From Methylorubrum populi (lineage in GTDB: Bacteria > Pseudomonadota > Alphaproteobacteria > Rhizobiales > Beijerinckiaceae), in assembly GCF_002355515.1 (NCBI RefSeq), contig NZ_AP014809.1, forward strand, positions 2,752,501-2,816,500: 64,000 bases of DNA, read 5' to 3'. The position numbers were made by a program, and so were the translations under genes. Of the stretch, positions 1-9,882 are shown piece after piece (the first letter of the stretch is position 1; every line of letters begins with the position of its first letter). The notes below the pieces were generated by a model that saw nothing but the letters and a program-made list of their open reading frames with translations, did not search any database and was not told the DNA's origin.

Positions 1-1
1 G

Positions 2-406
2 ACGCTGCGCTCGCATCACGAGGGTGGCTTCATCCCGCCGCACTTCGACAACGAGCAGCGAAACCGGCCGAGTTATCGCCACCTCGACGGCCTGGTCGAG
101 GGCGACATCTTCTCCTTCGTGCTGACCCTGTCGAAGGCCGAACGCGGCGGGATGCTCGAAGTCTTCGACGCCCGAGCGGATGCGTGGTCGGGCCGGTTTC
201 AGAATCGCGACCGCGCGTCGCGCAAGCCCGACCTCTCGCACTTCGCCCGTCACGCCTTCGACGTCGAGGCCGGGACCATCGTGATCCTGCGTTCCGGCCG
301 CTTCCTGCATCAAGTCACGCCGGTGGAAGGCTCCCGCCTGCGCTGGACCGCCTGCTCCTTCATGGCCCGAGCCCGCAGCGGTGACGGTGTCTATTGCTGG
401 GGCTAG
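2..406 (+). CDS. 2OG-Fe(II) oxygenase-type protein, C-terminal part (5' end outside window)
   Basis: The frame is open from the window edge, so only the last 134 residues are visible. They carry the pattern of an iron/2-oxoglutarate dioxygenase core: an HxD-type metal pair in PPHFDNEQ, a distal histidine in SGRFLHQVTPV about 75 residues later, and an arginine ten residues on (SRLRWT) where 2-oxoglutarate would bind. The family couples 2OG decarboxylation to hydroxylation or a related oxidation of a substrate; the substrate here is unknown. It overlaps the methyltransferase start by up to 26 nt and runs in the same direction as two radical SAM genes, which suggests a common pathway. The family assignment is good; the role is inference. 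Confidence 0.7.
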   Translation, partial: TLRSHHEGGFIPPHFDNEQRNRPSYRHLDGLVEGDIFSFVLTLSKAERGGMLEVFDARADAWSGRFQNRDRASRKPDLSHFARHAFDVEAGTIVILRSGRFLHQVTPVEGSRLRWTACSFMARARSGDGVYCWG

Positions 407-1202
407 CGCGGTGACGCGGGTCCCGGCCTATTTCGACGCCTTCCTCACGGCGGTCGCGGGCGGTGCCGAGATCGATCACGTTCATCTGGGTCACTGGGAC
501 GCGCCGGGGGCGATCGGGCCGGCCCGTGCGCGCGCGGGCTTCGCGCAGGCGCAGGACCGGTTGAGCGCGGCGCTCATTGCGTGGCTCGACCTCGCACGCG
601 GCCATCTTGTGCTTGATGTCGGCTGCGGCTTCGGAGGCAGCTTGCGGACGATCCGGACCTGCCATCCCGGGGTGGAGGTGATCGGGCTCAACCTCGATCC
701 GCGCCAGTTGGCGGTCGGCTTTCGCCGAGACCGAAGGCGGCGCAACGCCACGTGGATCGCAGCGGATGCCTGCCGCCTGCCGTTCGCAGGGGGCATGTTC
801 GACCGGCTGCTCTGCGTCGAGGCGGCCTTTCACTTCGCCTCCCGCCGCGACTTCTTCGCCGAGGCGCATCGCGTGCTGGCACGGGACGGCGTTCTCGTAT
901 TGAGCGACATCGTCCTCACCCGCCCGCCGCTGCCGGAGGAGGAAGTCGCGCTGCTGGCGGACGGGCTCGAGGCCGCCTTCGGCCCCTGGCCCGACAAATG
1001 GGCGAGCCTCGACGCGATCGGTCGCGATGCGGAAGCGGCCGGTTTCACCCTCCTCGTGACCGACGCCACGGCGAACACCGAGCCGAGCTTTCACACCATC
1101 GCTCCGGGTCGGAGCGACAGGCCGACCAGCGGCGACGTCTTGCGAGAACTGCATCGGCTCGGCTGCCTGCACTATCTTTATCTCCGCCTGGACAAGCGAT
1201 GA
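381..1202 (+). CDS. Class I SAM-dependent methyltransferase
   Basis: The 273-residue product has a complete Rossmann methyltransferase fold. Motif I is VLDVGCGFGGS, an acidic residue ends strand 2 (GLNLDP), the AADACRLPF segment is the adenine-binding region, and RVLARDGVLVLSD is motif III. The N-terminal LGHWDAPG resembles small-molecule O/N/C-methyltransferases rather than nucleic-acid ones. The first start is GTG at 381, overlapping the oxygenase; a GTG at 411, just after the oxygenase stop, is an equally good alternative. It lies between an oxygenase and two B12-type radical SAM genes, so it probably methylates an intermediate of the same unknown pathway. Confidence 0.8.
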   Translation: MTVSIAGASAVTRVPAYFDAFLTAVAGGAEIDHVHLGHWDAPGAIGPARARAGFAQAQDRLSAALIAWLDLARGHLVLDVGCGFGGSLRTIRTCHPGVEVIGLNLDPRQLAVGFRRDRRRRNATWIAADACRLPFAGGMFDRLLCVEAAFHFASRRDFFAEAHRVLARDGVLVLSDIVLTRPPLPEEEVALLADGLEAAFGPWPDKWASLDAIGRDAEAAGFTLLVTDATANTEPSFHTIAPGRSDRPTSGDVLRELHRLGCLHYLYLRLDKR

Positions 1203-1393
1203 CCCGGATTGTGCCGCCGCGCCGTCTCGATCACCCCGGTTCCGGCGCATGGCGCGAGTTGCGGCGGCTGCCGATCCAAATGCCGGAGAGGGGGGCGGCG
1301 CGGGTCGATTGGACCTGGCAAGCTTTGCCCAGGCCTTAAATTCGCTCCTCTCCCGAACGATCGGTTCAGTGCCGCCCCGGTCACCGCGAAGCC

Positions 1394-2773
1394 ATGCCCG
1401 AACCAGTCTCCCACACACCGCGGCGCATCGCCCTCGTTTGCATGACGCCGCGCCCCGATGCGCAGGAACTCGGCGAGCTGCGGCTGCCGAGCTTCGGGAT
1501 CCGGCGCATCCACGCGGCGCTGCTCGGCGACCCCGATCTCGCCGGGGCGACGGTGAGGCTATTCGACCGCCGCACCGCCGATATCGAGGCTTATGTCGCC
1601 GATATCCTGGACTTCGAGCCCGATCTCGTCGGCTTCTCGATCTATGTCTGGTCGGCGCCGGCCATGATCGCGGTGGCGCGCGCCCTGCGCGCCCGCCGCC
1701 CCTCGCTCGCCGTCGTCTTCGGCGGCCCCTCGGCGCGATCCGCCTTCTTCGATCTCGAACCCTACCGCCCGGCCCACGCCTATCTCGACGCCGTGGTCGA
1801 GGGCGACGGCGAGGAGATCATCTGCGAGATCGCCCGGCTGCCGCACTTCGATCGATCGGATTGGGAGCGGGTGCGCGGGCTGACGCTGCCGAGCGCGACC
1901 GGCTGGCTTCGGACCGAGCGGCGCCCGCCCATCGCCGCCCTCGACCGGATCGCCTCGCCCTACGCGCACGGGCTGATGCCGCAGGGCGGCGTGGCCTATC
2001 TCGAGAGCTATCGCGGCTGCCCGCTCTCCTGCCGCTTCTGCGAGTGGGGTACGAAGGAGAACAGCAAGGCCTCATTCTCGGCCGACTACATCGCCGGCGA
2101 GCTCGAGGCCTTCCGCACCCTGGAGGCGCCGGCGGTATTCCTGCTCGATGCCGGCCTCAACCTGAACATCGGCGCCTTCCGCAACCTTCGGCTCGCCGCC
2201 CAGCGCTCCGGCTTTCTCAAGGAAACCCTGCTCTGGGCGGAGATCTACCCCTCGGTCGTGCGCGACGAGCACCTCGCCTTCATCGAGGAGATCGGCACCG
2301 CCTATCTCGGCGTCGGGATGCAGTCGATGGACCCGGCGGTGCTGCGCCTGCACGACCGCCCCTCGGATTCGCCCCGCTTCGAGGCGGCGGTGCGGGCGCT
2401 GGCGCGCATCACCAACATCGAGCTGCAGATCATCGCGGTCCTGCCCGGCGATACGCCGGAGGGGTTCTTCCGCACCCTCGACTATGCCCTGTCGCTGCCC
2501 GCGAGCGTCCGGGTCTATCACTGTCTCGTCTTGCCCGACGCGCTGCTGACCCGCAGCCGGCCCGAGTGGAACATCCGCTTCGACCCGCACACGCTGACGA
2601 TGCGCTCCTGCGAGGGCTGGAGCGAGGACGCGGTGGCGCGCACCCGCGCGGAACTGCGGCGGCGTGCCCTCGCCGCCGGGGGCAAGGCCGGCGAGTTCTG
2701 GTGGGCCTTCCCCCGCCGGCCCGAGCGCGTCACCCAAGCCCGCGCTTCGTGGCGGCAGGCCGCCGCGCGATGA
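1394..2773 (+). CDS. Cobalamin-binding-domain radical SAM protein (copy 1)
   Basis: This 459-residue protein has an N-terminal Rossmann-like B12-binding-type domain (about residues 10-150, with DFEPDLVGFSIYVWS and VVFGGPSAR). A radical SAM domain follows, with the cluster motif CPLSCRFCEWG (C-x3-C-x2-C), which ligates a 4Fe-4S cluster for SAM cleavage. No DxHxxG histidine motif is evident, so any cobalamin would bind base-off without a histidine ligand, as in several members of this class. C-terminal landmarks RVYHCLVLPDALL and EFWWAFP recur in the next gene. About 190 nt separate it from the methyltransferase; its stop overlaps the next start (ATGA), so the two are translationally coupled. 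The substrate is unknown. Confidence 0.85.
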   Translation: MPEPVSHTPRRIALVCMTPRPDAQELGELRLPSFGIRRIHAALLGDPDLAGATVRLFDRRTADIEAYVADILDFEPDLVGFSIYVWSAPAMIAVARALRARRPSLAVVFGGPSARSAFFDLEPYRPAHAYLDAVVEGDGEEIICEIARLPHFDRSDWERVRGLTLPSATGWLRTERRPPIAALDRIASPYAHGLMPQGGVAYLESYRGCPLSCRFCEWGTKENSKASFSADYIAGELEAFRTLEAPAVFLLDAGLNLNIGAFRNLRLAAQRSGFLKETLLWAEIYPSVVRDEHLAFIEEIGTAYLGVGMQSMDPAVLRLHDRPSDSPRFEAAVRALARITNIELQIIAVLPGDTPEGFFRTLDYALSLPASVRVYHCLVLPDALLTRSRPEWNIRFDPHTLTMRSCEGWSEDAVARTRAELRRRALAAGGKAGEFWWAFPRRPERVTQARASWRQAAAR

Positions 2774-4083
2774 ATGCGGCCCGCTCCGGCCTGCGCATCG
2801 CGCTGGTGGCGCAGTATCCTGAGCGCGATCCGGCGATGCCGAGCTTCGTGCCCAATCTCGGCCTGCGCATGGTCGAGGCCACCCTGCGCGCCGCCGCCCT
2901 TCCCGGTCTCGTCTGCCGGGTCTGGGATCTGACCGCCGGCGACCCCGAGCGGGTTGCCCGCGAGATCACCGCTTTCGACCCCGACATCGTCGGCTTCTCG
3001 GCCTATCTCTGGTCGCTGCCCTTCCTCTGCCGCGTCGCCGCGCTGATCAAGCAAGACGACCCGGCCCGCCTCGTCGTCTTCGGAGGCCCCTCGGCCCGGC
3101 CGGTCATGTTCGCGCGGCCGCCCTTCTCCGCTGCGGCGGACGACATCGACGTCCTCGTCATCAACGAGGGCGAGGAGACCTTTCTCGAGATCGTGTCGCT
3201 CGAACTCCGCACGCCGGCCGCGCTGGGCGCTCTGCGCGGCGTCGCCGTCCGCGACGGCGAGGGTTGGCGCGAGACCCCCGCGCGACCGCTGGCCAATCTC
3301 GACAGCCTCGCCTCGCCCTACGCGCTGAACCTCGTGCAGCATGGCGGCCTCGGCGTGCTGCAGACCTATCGGGGCTGCCCCTTCACCTGCTCGTTCTGCG
3401 AGTGGGGCACCATGGAATCGCCCAAGCGCGTGCGCGCCGTCGACCACCTGACACGGGAGTTCGACGCCATCGCCGGCCACGAGGTCTACGCCGCGCTCCT
3501 CGTCGATGCCGGGCTGAACCTCAACCGCAACGCCTTCCTCAACCTCCGGCAGGCCGCCGAGGAGAGCGGCTTCTTCGAGCGCCGCGGGCTGATCTGCGAG
3601 GTCTATCCGGCCGCAGTGCGCCAGGAGCATCTCGACTTCCTCGCCACCATCAGCAACGCCTATGTCGGCATCGGCCTGCAGAGCTTCGACAACGCGGTGC
3701 TGGCCCATGTCGACCGCACCTACGACGAGCGGCGCTTCGACGAGACCTTCGCCAAGCTGGATGCGGTGGCGAGCCTCGCCGTCGAGATCATCCTGGGACT
3801 GCCCGGCGACAATCCGGAAACCTTTCGCCGCAACTTCGAGCGAGCCCGACGTCTGCCCTGCGCGCTCCGGGTCTATCACTGCGTCGTGCTGCCCTCGGGC
3901 CTGATGGTGCGCTCGCCCCCCGAGCATCGCCTCGACTACGATCCGGTCTCTCTGAAGATGATCTCCTGCACCGGCTGGAGCGAGGCCGCCCTGGCGGCGG
4001 AGTGCCGCTTCCTGACGCGGCAGGCGTCGCTTCAGGGCGGGCGCGCGGGTGCGTTCTTCTGGACCTTCCCGCCGCCCCGGTGA
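2770..4083 (+). CDS. Cobalamin-binding-domain radical SAM protein (copy 2)
   Basis: This 437-residue protein is a full-length paralogue of the gene before it. It has a B12-binding-type N-terminal domain (DPDIVGFSAYLWS, VVFGGPSAR), then the radical SAM motif CPFTCSFCEWG, the shared LLVDAGLNLN segment, an LGLPGD motif and the RVYHCVVLPSGL signature. I place the start at the ATG overlapping the previous stop; a longer upstream frame is antisense-style composition and is not believed. Conservation of the SAM and cluster residues in both copies suggests two related radical steps, or a heterodimer, rather than a decaying duplicate. It converges on the multicopper-oxidase gene with a 6-nt gap. Confidence 0.85.
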   Translation: MNAARSGLRIALVAQYPERDPAMPSFVPNLGLRMVEATLRAAALPGLVCRVWDLTAGDPERVAREITAFDPDIVGFSAYLWSLPFLCRVAALIKQDDPARLVVFGGPSARPVMFARPPFSAAADDIDVLVINEGEETFLEIVSLELRTPAALGALRGVAVRDGEGWRETPARPLANLDSLASPYALNLVQHGGLGVLQTYRGCPFTCSFCEWGTMESPKRVRAVDHLTREFDAIAGHEVYAALLVDAGLNLNRNAFLNLRQAAEESGFFERRGLICEVYPAAVRQEHLDFLATISNAYVGIGLQSFDNAVLAHVDRTYDERRFDETFAKLDAVASLAVEIILGLPGDNPETFRRNFERARRLPCALRVYHCVVLPSGLMVRSPPEHRLDYDPVSLKMISCTGWSEAALAAECRFLTRQASLQGGRAGAFFWTFPPPR

Positions 4084-4089
4084 GAGGCG

Positions 4090-5562
4090 TCAGCTCACCT
4101 CGAAGCTCGTCCACAACCCGTTGTCGAACCGTTCGAGCACGGTCGCGCTCAGGAGCCAGCGGCCGGGATTGTCGGCCACGAAGGCGATCTGGGCGCTGCG
4201 GCCCTCCGGGATCTGCACCGTGTCGAGCCAGTAGGGCTCCCAGCCGTCGTCGAGCTGGTGCAGCAGGCGAAAGACGTGGCCGTGCAGGTGCAGGCTCTGG
4301 ATGAAGCCGGTGTCGTTGCGGATCGCCAGCACCACGACCCCCCCGCGCTTGACCGAGAACAGGGGCGGCGCCCCCGCCGCGCCGCTCGCGCCGTTGACCT
4401 GCCAGACCTTGGCCGGATCGCCCTGATAGGGTGTTTCGGCGCCGGGCTTGGTCTTGTCCGGCCGCACGCCGCCCGTCAGCACGAGGTCGCGGCGCAGGGC
4501 GTTCTGGAGGCGGATCTCGGTCGGCAGGCGCTTGTTCTCGGGGATCGAGCCGATGGCCGCGCGGCCGGCTTGCGCCACCGGCTCGCCGGCGGCGGTCAGG
4601 GTCGCCAGCGGCAGGCCCTGGCCGATCAGGGCGGTGATCGCGCCGGCCGCTCCCGCCTGTGCGGGGAGGTCGAGGAGAAGATCGTAGCGCGTGCCCGGCG
4701 CCAGCGGCAGGGTGGCCTTCAGCGGCTCGAAGGTGTCGGTCGGCTGTCCGTCAACGGCCGCGACATACGCCTTCAGCCCGTCGAAGCGGATGCGCAGGCC
4801 ACGCGCGTTGCAGGCATTGGCCAGGCGCAGGCGCAGGCGGCTGCCGGGCCGGGCCTCGAGGGTGAGCGGAATCGGTCTGCCGTTGAGGGTGACCACGCTC
4901 CCCAGCCGCCCCGCCGCGGCGGCGAAGGCGACCTGCCCGAACGGCTGGAGCGCGCCCGCCTCGTCGAGCCGCCAATCCTGCAGCAGCAGCGCGAGATCCT
5001 GGTCGACCGTGGGCGGGGAGGGCTCCTCCACGATCAGCATGCCGGCGAGGCCGCGGCCCGAGGGCTCGCTCGATCCGCCGATCACGAGCGGGCGGATCAG
5101 GAAGGTGCCGGCATCGGGCGGCGTGAAATCGTAGGTGAAGCTGTCGCCCGGCTTGATCGGCTCCTGCGTGACGCCGCCGACGCCGTCCATGGCGTTGCGG
5201 TTGCGCACGCCGTGCCAGTGCAGGGAGAGGGGGCGGTCGGTGCCGTTCTCGACGCGCAGGCGAAGTGGCTCGCCGAGCTTGATCCGCAGGATCGGCGCCG
5301 CCTCCTCGCCGAGCCGCCACACCGCCGTCTCCGGTGCGGGCTCCGGTTTCAGGCGGAGCTTGGCGGGGGCCGCCTTGAGCGATCTCGGCTCCGGCGGCGT
5401 GGCCTTCCCGGCGGGCGCCTTTTCGGCCGGGGCTTGTGCTCCGGCGGAGACTGGCATCAGCGCGAGGGCGGCGCTGCCGGCGAGCAGGCCGCGTCGCGAA
5501 AAGGATCCCGGCTCGGGCTGGGCCATCGGGTCGGGCTTTCGCATGATGTCTCGCGTCGTCAC
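4090..5562 (-). CDS. Tat-exported multicopper-oxidase homologue with incomplete copper sites
   Basis: The 490-residue protein starts with a twin-arginine signal (SFSRRGLLAG near residues 21-30, then a hydrophobic stretch ending AGAQA), so it is probably exported folded. The cupredoxin arrangement is recognisable: LSLHWHGVRN (H115, H117) and SLHLHGHVF (H425, H427, H429). The second ligand motif, normally HSH, reads GTFLIRPLV. The last motif, normally HCHxxxHxxxxM, reads RWLLSATVLERFDNGLW. The type 1 copper cysteine and most trinuclear-site ligands are therefore missing, so ordinary oxidase activity is doubtful. It may be a copper-binding or structural protein. Starts at residue 7 or 13 are also possible. 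Confidence 0.75.
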   Translation of the reverse strand: MTTRDIMRKPDPMAQPEPGSFSRRGLLAGSAALALMPVSAGAQAPAEKAPAGKATPPEPRSLKAAPAKLRLKPEPAPETAVWRLGEEAAPILRIKLGEPLRLRVENGTDRPLSLHWHGVRNRNAMDGVGGVTQEPIKPGDSFTYDFTPPDAGTFLIRPLVIGGSSEPSGRGLAGMLIVEEPSPPTVDQDLALLLQDWRLDEAGALQPFGQVAFAAAAGRLGSVVTLNGRPIPLTLEARPGSRLRLRLANACNARGLRIRFDGLKAYVAAVDGQPTDTFEPLKATLPLAPGTRYDLLLDLPAQAGAAGAITALIGQGLPLATLTAAGEPVAQAGRAAIGSIPENKRLPTEIRLQNALRRDLVLTGGVRPDKTKPGAETPYQGDPAKVWQVNGASGAAGAPPLFSVKRGGVVVLAIRNDTGFIQSLHLHGHVFRLLHQLDDGWEPYWLDTVQIPEGRSAQIAFVADNPGRWLLSATVLERFDNGLWTSFEVS

Positions 5563-5629
5563 TGGATCGGAGAGGGGTTGTAGACAGGCCCCGCCCGCCC
5601 CGCCACCGGCAAACCCTTCCGTAAGTTTT

Positions 5630-5659
5630 TTGCTGCGGCCATGGGCGCGCGTGCTATAG
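5630..5659 (+). promoter_or_regulatory. Promoter of tRNA-Leu
   Basis: TTGCTG at 5630-5635 and CTATAG at 5654-5659 are separated by 18 nt and lie about 47 nt before the tRNA. CTATAG is a common -10 form for stable-RNA promoters in alphaproteobacteria. Confidence 0.5.
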
Positions 5660-5706
5660 ACGCGCGCTTCGACGGCCCGGTGTCCGGGCTCGTGTCGATG
5701 GCGCTC

Positions 5707-5791
5707 GCGGGCGTGGCGGAACTGGTAGACGCGCTGGATTTAGGTTCCAGTGTCGCAAGACGTGGGGGTTCGAGCCCCTCCGCCCGCACCA
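5707..5791 (+). tRNA. tRNA-Leu (anticodon UAG)
   Basis: The acceptor stem GCGGGCG (5707-5713) pairs with CGCCCGC (5781-5787), followed by discriminator A and an encoded CCA. The anticodon stem-loop is CTGGA-TTTAGGT-TCCAG with anticodon TAG. The long variable arm and 85-nt length fit a class II leucine tRNA. GGTTCGAGCC forms the T loop. Confidence 0.97.
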
Positions 5792-5904
5792 AGTCCGTAC
5801 GGGGCCGGCGCCGGGACCGAATCGGTTCCCGCCGGGACCTCTCCCATGGCGCAGCGGCACGCGAAGACGAGATTGCGGTTTTAGAAAAAAGCGGACGAAC
5901 GACG

Positions 5905-7329
5905 ATGCAGGTGACCGAGACGACCTCCGAGGGGCTGAAGCGCGAGTTTCAGGTGCTCCTCCCCGCGACCGAGCTTGAGGATCGCCTCAACACCGAGCTC
6001 TCGAACATCAAGGGCAAGGTCCAGATCAAGGGCTTCCGCCCCGGCAAGGTGCCGGTCGCGCACCTGCGCAAGGTCTACGGCAAGTCCGTGATGGCCGACG
6101 TGCTGCAGAACGCCGTCAACGAGGCGAACCAGCAGATCGTCGCCGACAAGGGCCTGCGCCTCGCGCTCGAGCCGCAGATCGAGTTCCCGAAGGACGAGGA
6201 GCAGAACATCATCGAGCGCGCGCTCGACGCCAAGGGCGACCTCGCCTTCAAGGTAAAGCTTGAGGTGCTGCCGAGCTTCGAGCTCGCCGACCTCTCCGAC
6301 GTCTCGATCAAGAAGCTCGTGCTCAAGCCCTCCGACGAGGAGATCAACGAGACGCTGGAGCGCATGGCCAAGGACAGCCGCTCGTTCGAGCCCCGCGAGG
6401 AGGGCGCGGAGGCGCAGTCCGGTGACCGCGTCACCATCGACTTCGTCGGCCGCATCGACGGCACCGAGTTCGAGGGCGGCAAGGGCGAGGATGTCGATCT
6501 GGAGCTCGGCTCCAACACCTTCATCCCCGGTTTCGAGGACCAGCTCGTCGGCGCCAAGGTCGGTGACAGCCGTGTCGTGAAGGTCGCCTTCCCGGCCGAT
6601 TACCAGGCCGAGCAGCTCGCCGGTAAGGATGCCGAGTTCGACGTCACGGTGAAGGCGGTCGCCGCCCCCGGCGAGACCAAGATCGACGACGAGCTCGCCA
6701 AGCGCTTCGGCATGGACGACTTGGAGAAGCTGAAGGAGGCCGTCTCCAAGGCCGTCGGCGCCGATTACGAGGCCCAGTCCCGGCGCAAGCTCAAGAAGGA
6801 GCTGCTCGACGCGCTCGATGGCAAGTACGCCTTCGACCTGCCCCCGAGCCTCGTCCACCAGGAATTCGCCGCCGTGTGGGCGCAGGTCGAGCAGGACCTG
6901 AAGAACCGCGGCAAGACCTTCGAGGACGAGGGCACCACCGAGGAGGCCTCCCAGGCGGAGTACCGCAAGATCGCCGAGCGGCGCGTGCGCCTCGGTCTGG
7001 TGCTTGCGCAAGTCGGCGAGACCGCCGATATCAAGGTCTCGGATGACGAGGTCAATCAGGCCCTGTTCGCCCGGATCCGGCAGTTCCCGGGTCAGGAGAA
7101 GCAGGTCTACGACTTCTACCGCAACAATCCGCAGGCGCTCGCCGAGCTTCGCGCGCCGCTGTTCGAGGAAAAGGTCGTCGACCATGTCCTCGGTCAGGTC
7201 CAGGTCGTCGAGGAACCCGTCTCCAAAGAGGCGCTCTTCGCCGAAGACGACGAGGCCGATGCGGCCTCGACGGACGAGAAGCCGAGCGAGTCCAGCAACG
7301 AGGCGGCGGCCGACAAGGCTGCCGGCTGA
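5905..7329 (+). CDS. tig: Trigger factor (ribosome-associated chaperone / prolyl isomerase)
   Basis: The 474-residue product has the three trigger-factor parts. The N-terminal ribosome-binding domain carries the GFRPGKVP loop at about residues 40-47. The central FKBP-type isomerase domain spans [14 protein letters not shown] through [18 protein letters not shown] long helical C-terminal substrate-binding domain ends in an acidic, alanine-rich tail. I chose the ATG at 5905 because the family starts with [15 protein letters not shown]; the frame is open further upstream but overlaps tRNA-Leu. Trigger factor binds near the ribosomal exit tunnel and protects nascent chains. It leads the cluster with clpP, clpX and lon, a conserved order in proteobacteria. 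Confidence 0.97.
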   Translation: MQVTETTSEGLKREFQVLLPATELEDRLNTELSNIKGKVQIKGFRPGKVPVAHLRKVYGKSVMADVLQNAVNEANQQIVADKGLRLALEPQIEFPKDEEQNIIERALDAKGDLAFKVKLEVLPSFELADLSDVSIKKLVLKPSDEEINETLERMAKDSRSFEPREEGAEAQSGDRVTIDFVGRIDGTEFEGGKGEDVDLELGSNTFIPGFEDQLVGAKVGDSRVVKVAFPADYQAEQLAGKDAEFDVTVKAVAAPGETKIDDELAKRFGMDDLEKLKEAVSKAVGADYEAQSRRKLKKELLDALDGKYAFDLPPSLVHQEFAAVWAQVEQDLKNRGKTFEDEGTTEEASQAEYRKIAERRVRLGLVLAQVGETADIKVSDDEVNQALFARIRQFPGQEKQVYDFYRNNPQALAELRAPLFEEKVVDHVLGQVQVVEEPVSKEALFAEDDEADAASTDEKPSESSNEAAADKAAG

Positions 7330-7413
7330 TCGCCGACCCTCCGGCTCCGCGGCGGGCGGCGATCTCAAGAGAGATCAGGCGGCGTTAACGGCTGCCATGT
7401 TCGCTGTAACCAA

Positions 7414-7443
7414 CCGGCCCCGAGCGATTCGCTCCGGGGCCGG
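7414..7443 (+). other. GC-rich hairpin in the clpP leader
   Basis: CCGGCCCC-GAGCG and CGCTC-CGGGGCCGG form a near-perfect 13-bp stem with a 3-nt loop, 22 nt before the clpP start. No T-run follows, so it looks like an mRNA stability or processing structure rather than a terminator. Confidence 0.45.
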
Positions 7444-7464
7444 ACTCCGGAGCCGAGGGCTGAT

Positions 7465-8091
7465 ATGAGAGATCCGGTCGACTACTTCCATAATTCGCTC
7501 GTGCCCATGGTGGTCGAGCAGTCGAGCCGCGGCGAGCGCGCCTTCGACATCTATTCCCGGCTCCTGCGCGAGCGGATCATCTTCCTTACCGGTCCCGTCG
7601 AGGACCAGGGCGCGTCGCTGATCGTCGCCCAGCTCCTGTTCCTGGAGGCCGAGAACCCGAAGAAGGAAATCTCCTTCTACATCAACTCGCCCGGCGGCGT
7701 GGTGACCTCGGGCCTGTCGATCTACGACACGATGCAGTTCATCCGTTGCCCCGTCACGACGCTCTGCGTCGGCCAGGCCGCCTCGATGGGCTCGCTCCTG
7801 CTGACCGCCGGCGAGGCCGGCCACCGCTTTGCCCTGCCGAACGCCCGGATCATGGTGCACCAGCCCTCCGGCGGCTTCCAGGGCCAGGCCACCGACATCC
7901 TGATCCACGCCCGCGAGATCGAGGCGCTCAAGAAGCGCCTGAACGAGATCTACGTGAAGCATACCGGCCGCGACTACGAGACGATCCATCAGGCGCTCGA
8001 GCGCGACAACTTCATGACCGCCGACGCGGCCAAGGAGTTCGGCCTGATCGATGACATCCTGCACAAGCGCCCCGAGCCGGCGGCGGCCTGA
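7465..8091 (+). CDS. clpP: ATP-dependent Clp protease proteolytic subunit
   Basis: The 208-residue serine peptidase has the full catalytic triad: Ser107 in GQAASMGS, His132 in MVHQPSGG, and an aspartate near residue 181 in ERDNFMTA. The SPGG oxyanion segment lies at residues 75-78. Length and sequence are those of a standard tetradecameric ClpP. It degrades unfolded substrates delivered by ClpX or ClpA. It is separated from tig by 135 nt with a strong hairpin and from clpX by 251 nt, so it may have its own promoter. Confidence 0.97.
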   Translation: MRDPVDYFHNSLVPMVVEQSSRGERAFDIYSRLLRERIIFLTGPVEDQGASLIVAQLLFLEAENPKKEISFYINSPGGVVTSGLSIYDTMQFIRCPVTTLCVGQAASMGSLLLTAGEAGHRFALPNARIMVHQPSGGFQGQATDILIHAREIEALKKRLNEIYVKHTGRDYETIHQALERDNFMTADAAKEFGLIDDILHKRPEPAAA

Positions 8092-8342
8092 GGCAGGCGG
8101 GGAACCTGAGGCGTCCGGGGCACGCTATCCCGACCATGTCGGGTCATGCGTCCTTTGGGCGCCCGTCCCGCCGCGCTGCCCGGTTGATCCCGAGCCGGCT
8201 GCATGATTGCATCGGGATTCGAGCGCCTCAATCCCGACGCATCCGCCCTGTGTGACTGTTTCTTTAGGCGGATGCGCTTACATCGTATGATCGACGCGCG
8301 TGCCCTCCTGGCTGGGGCCGCGCCTGCGAACCGGAGACCGAC

Positions 8343-9614
<1,272 letters not shown>

Positions 9615-9627
9615 TCGGCAGACCTTG

Positions 9628-9660
9628 AGGGCCGCCCGGTTATGAGCCGGCGGCCCTTTC
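9628..9660 (+). terminator. Intrinsic terminator after clpX
   Basis: AGGGCCGCC (9628-9636) pairs with GGCGGCCCT (9649-9657), followed by TTTC. It begins 14 nt after the clpX stop. Confidence 0.7.
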
Positions 9661-9882
9661 TCGTTCCGGGGGTGGAACGCGCTTGAAAGCGCCCCCCGCA
9701 ACGACCACTTCAGGCTCAACGCAGGGCTCGACGCTTCACTCCCCCGAAAGGTCGGGCCTGCGCCACCAGCCGCAAACTGATTATTCGCTTCCGACCCTTC
9801 GCGGCCCGGTCGGCACCTGGCAGGATGCTTGCTCTCCGTTGAGGAGCGAATGCCCGGCGTCAACAGATCAAGGGAAGACCCC

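Noticed and set aside
4258..5583. 441-codon plus-strand frame opposite the multicopper-oxidase gene
   Set aside because: It is the antisense of a gene with clear signal peptide and cupredoxin motifs; its product is Arg/Gly/Ala-rich with no plausible fold.
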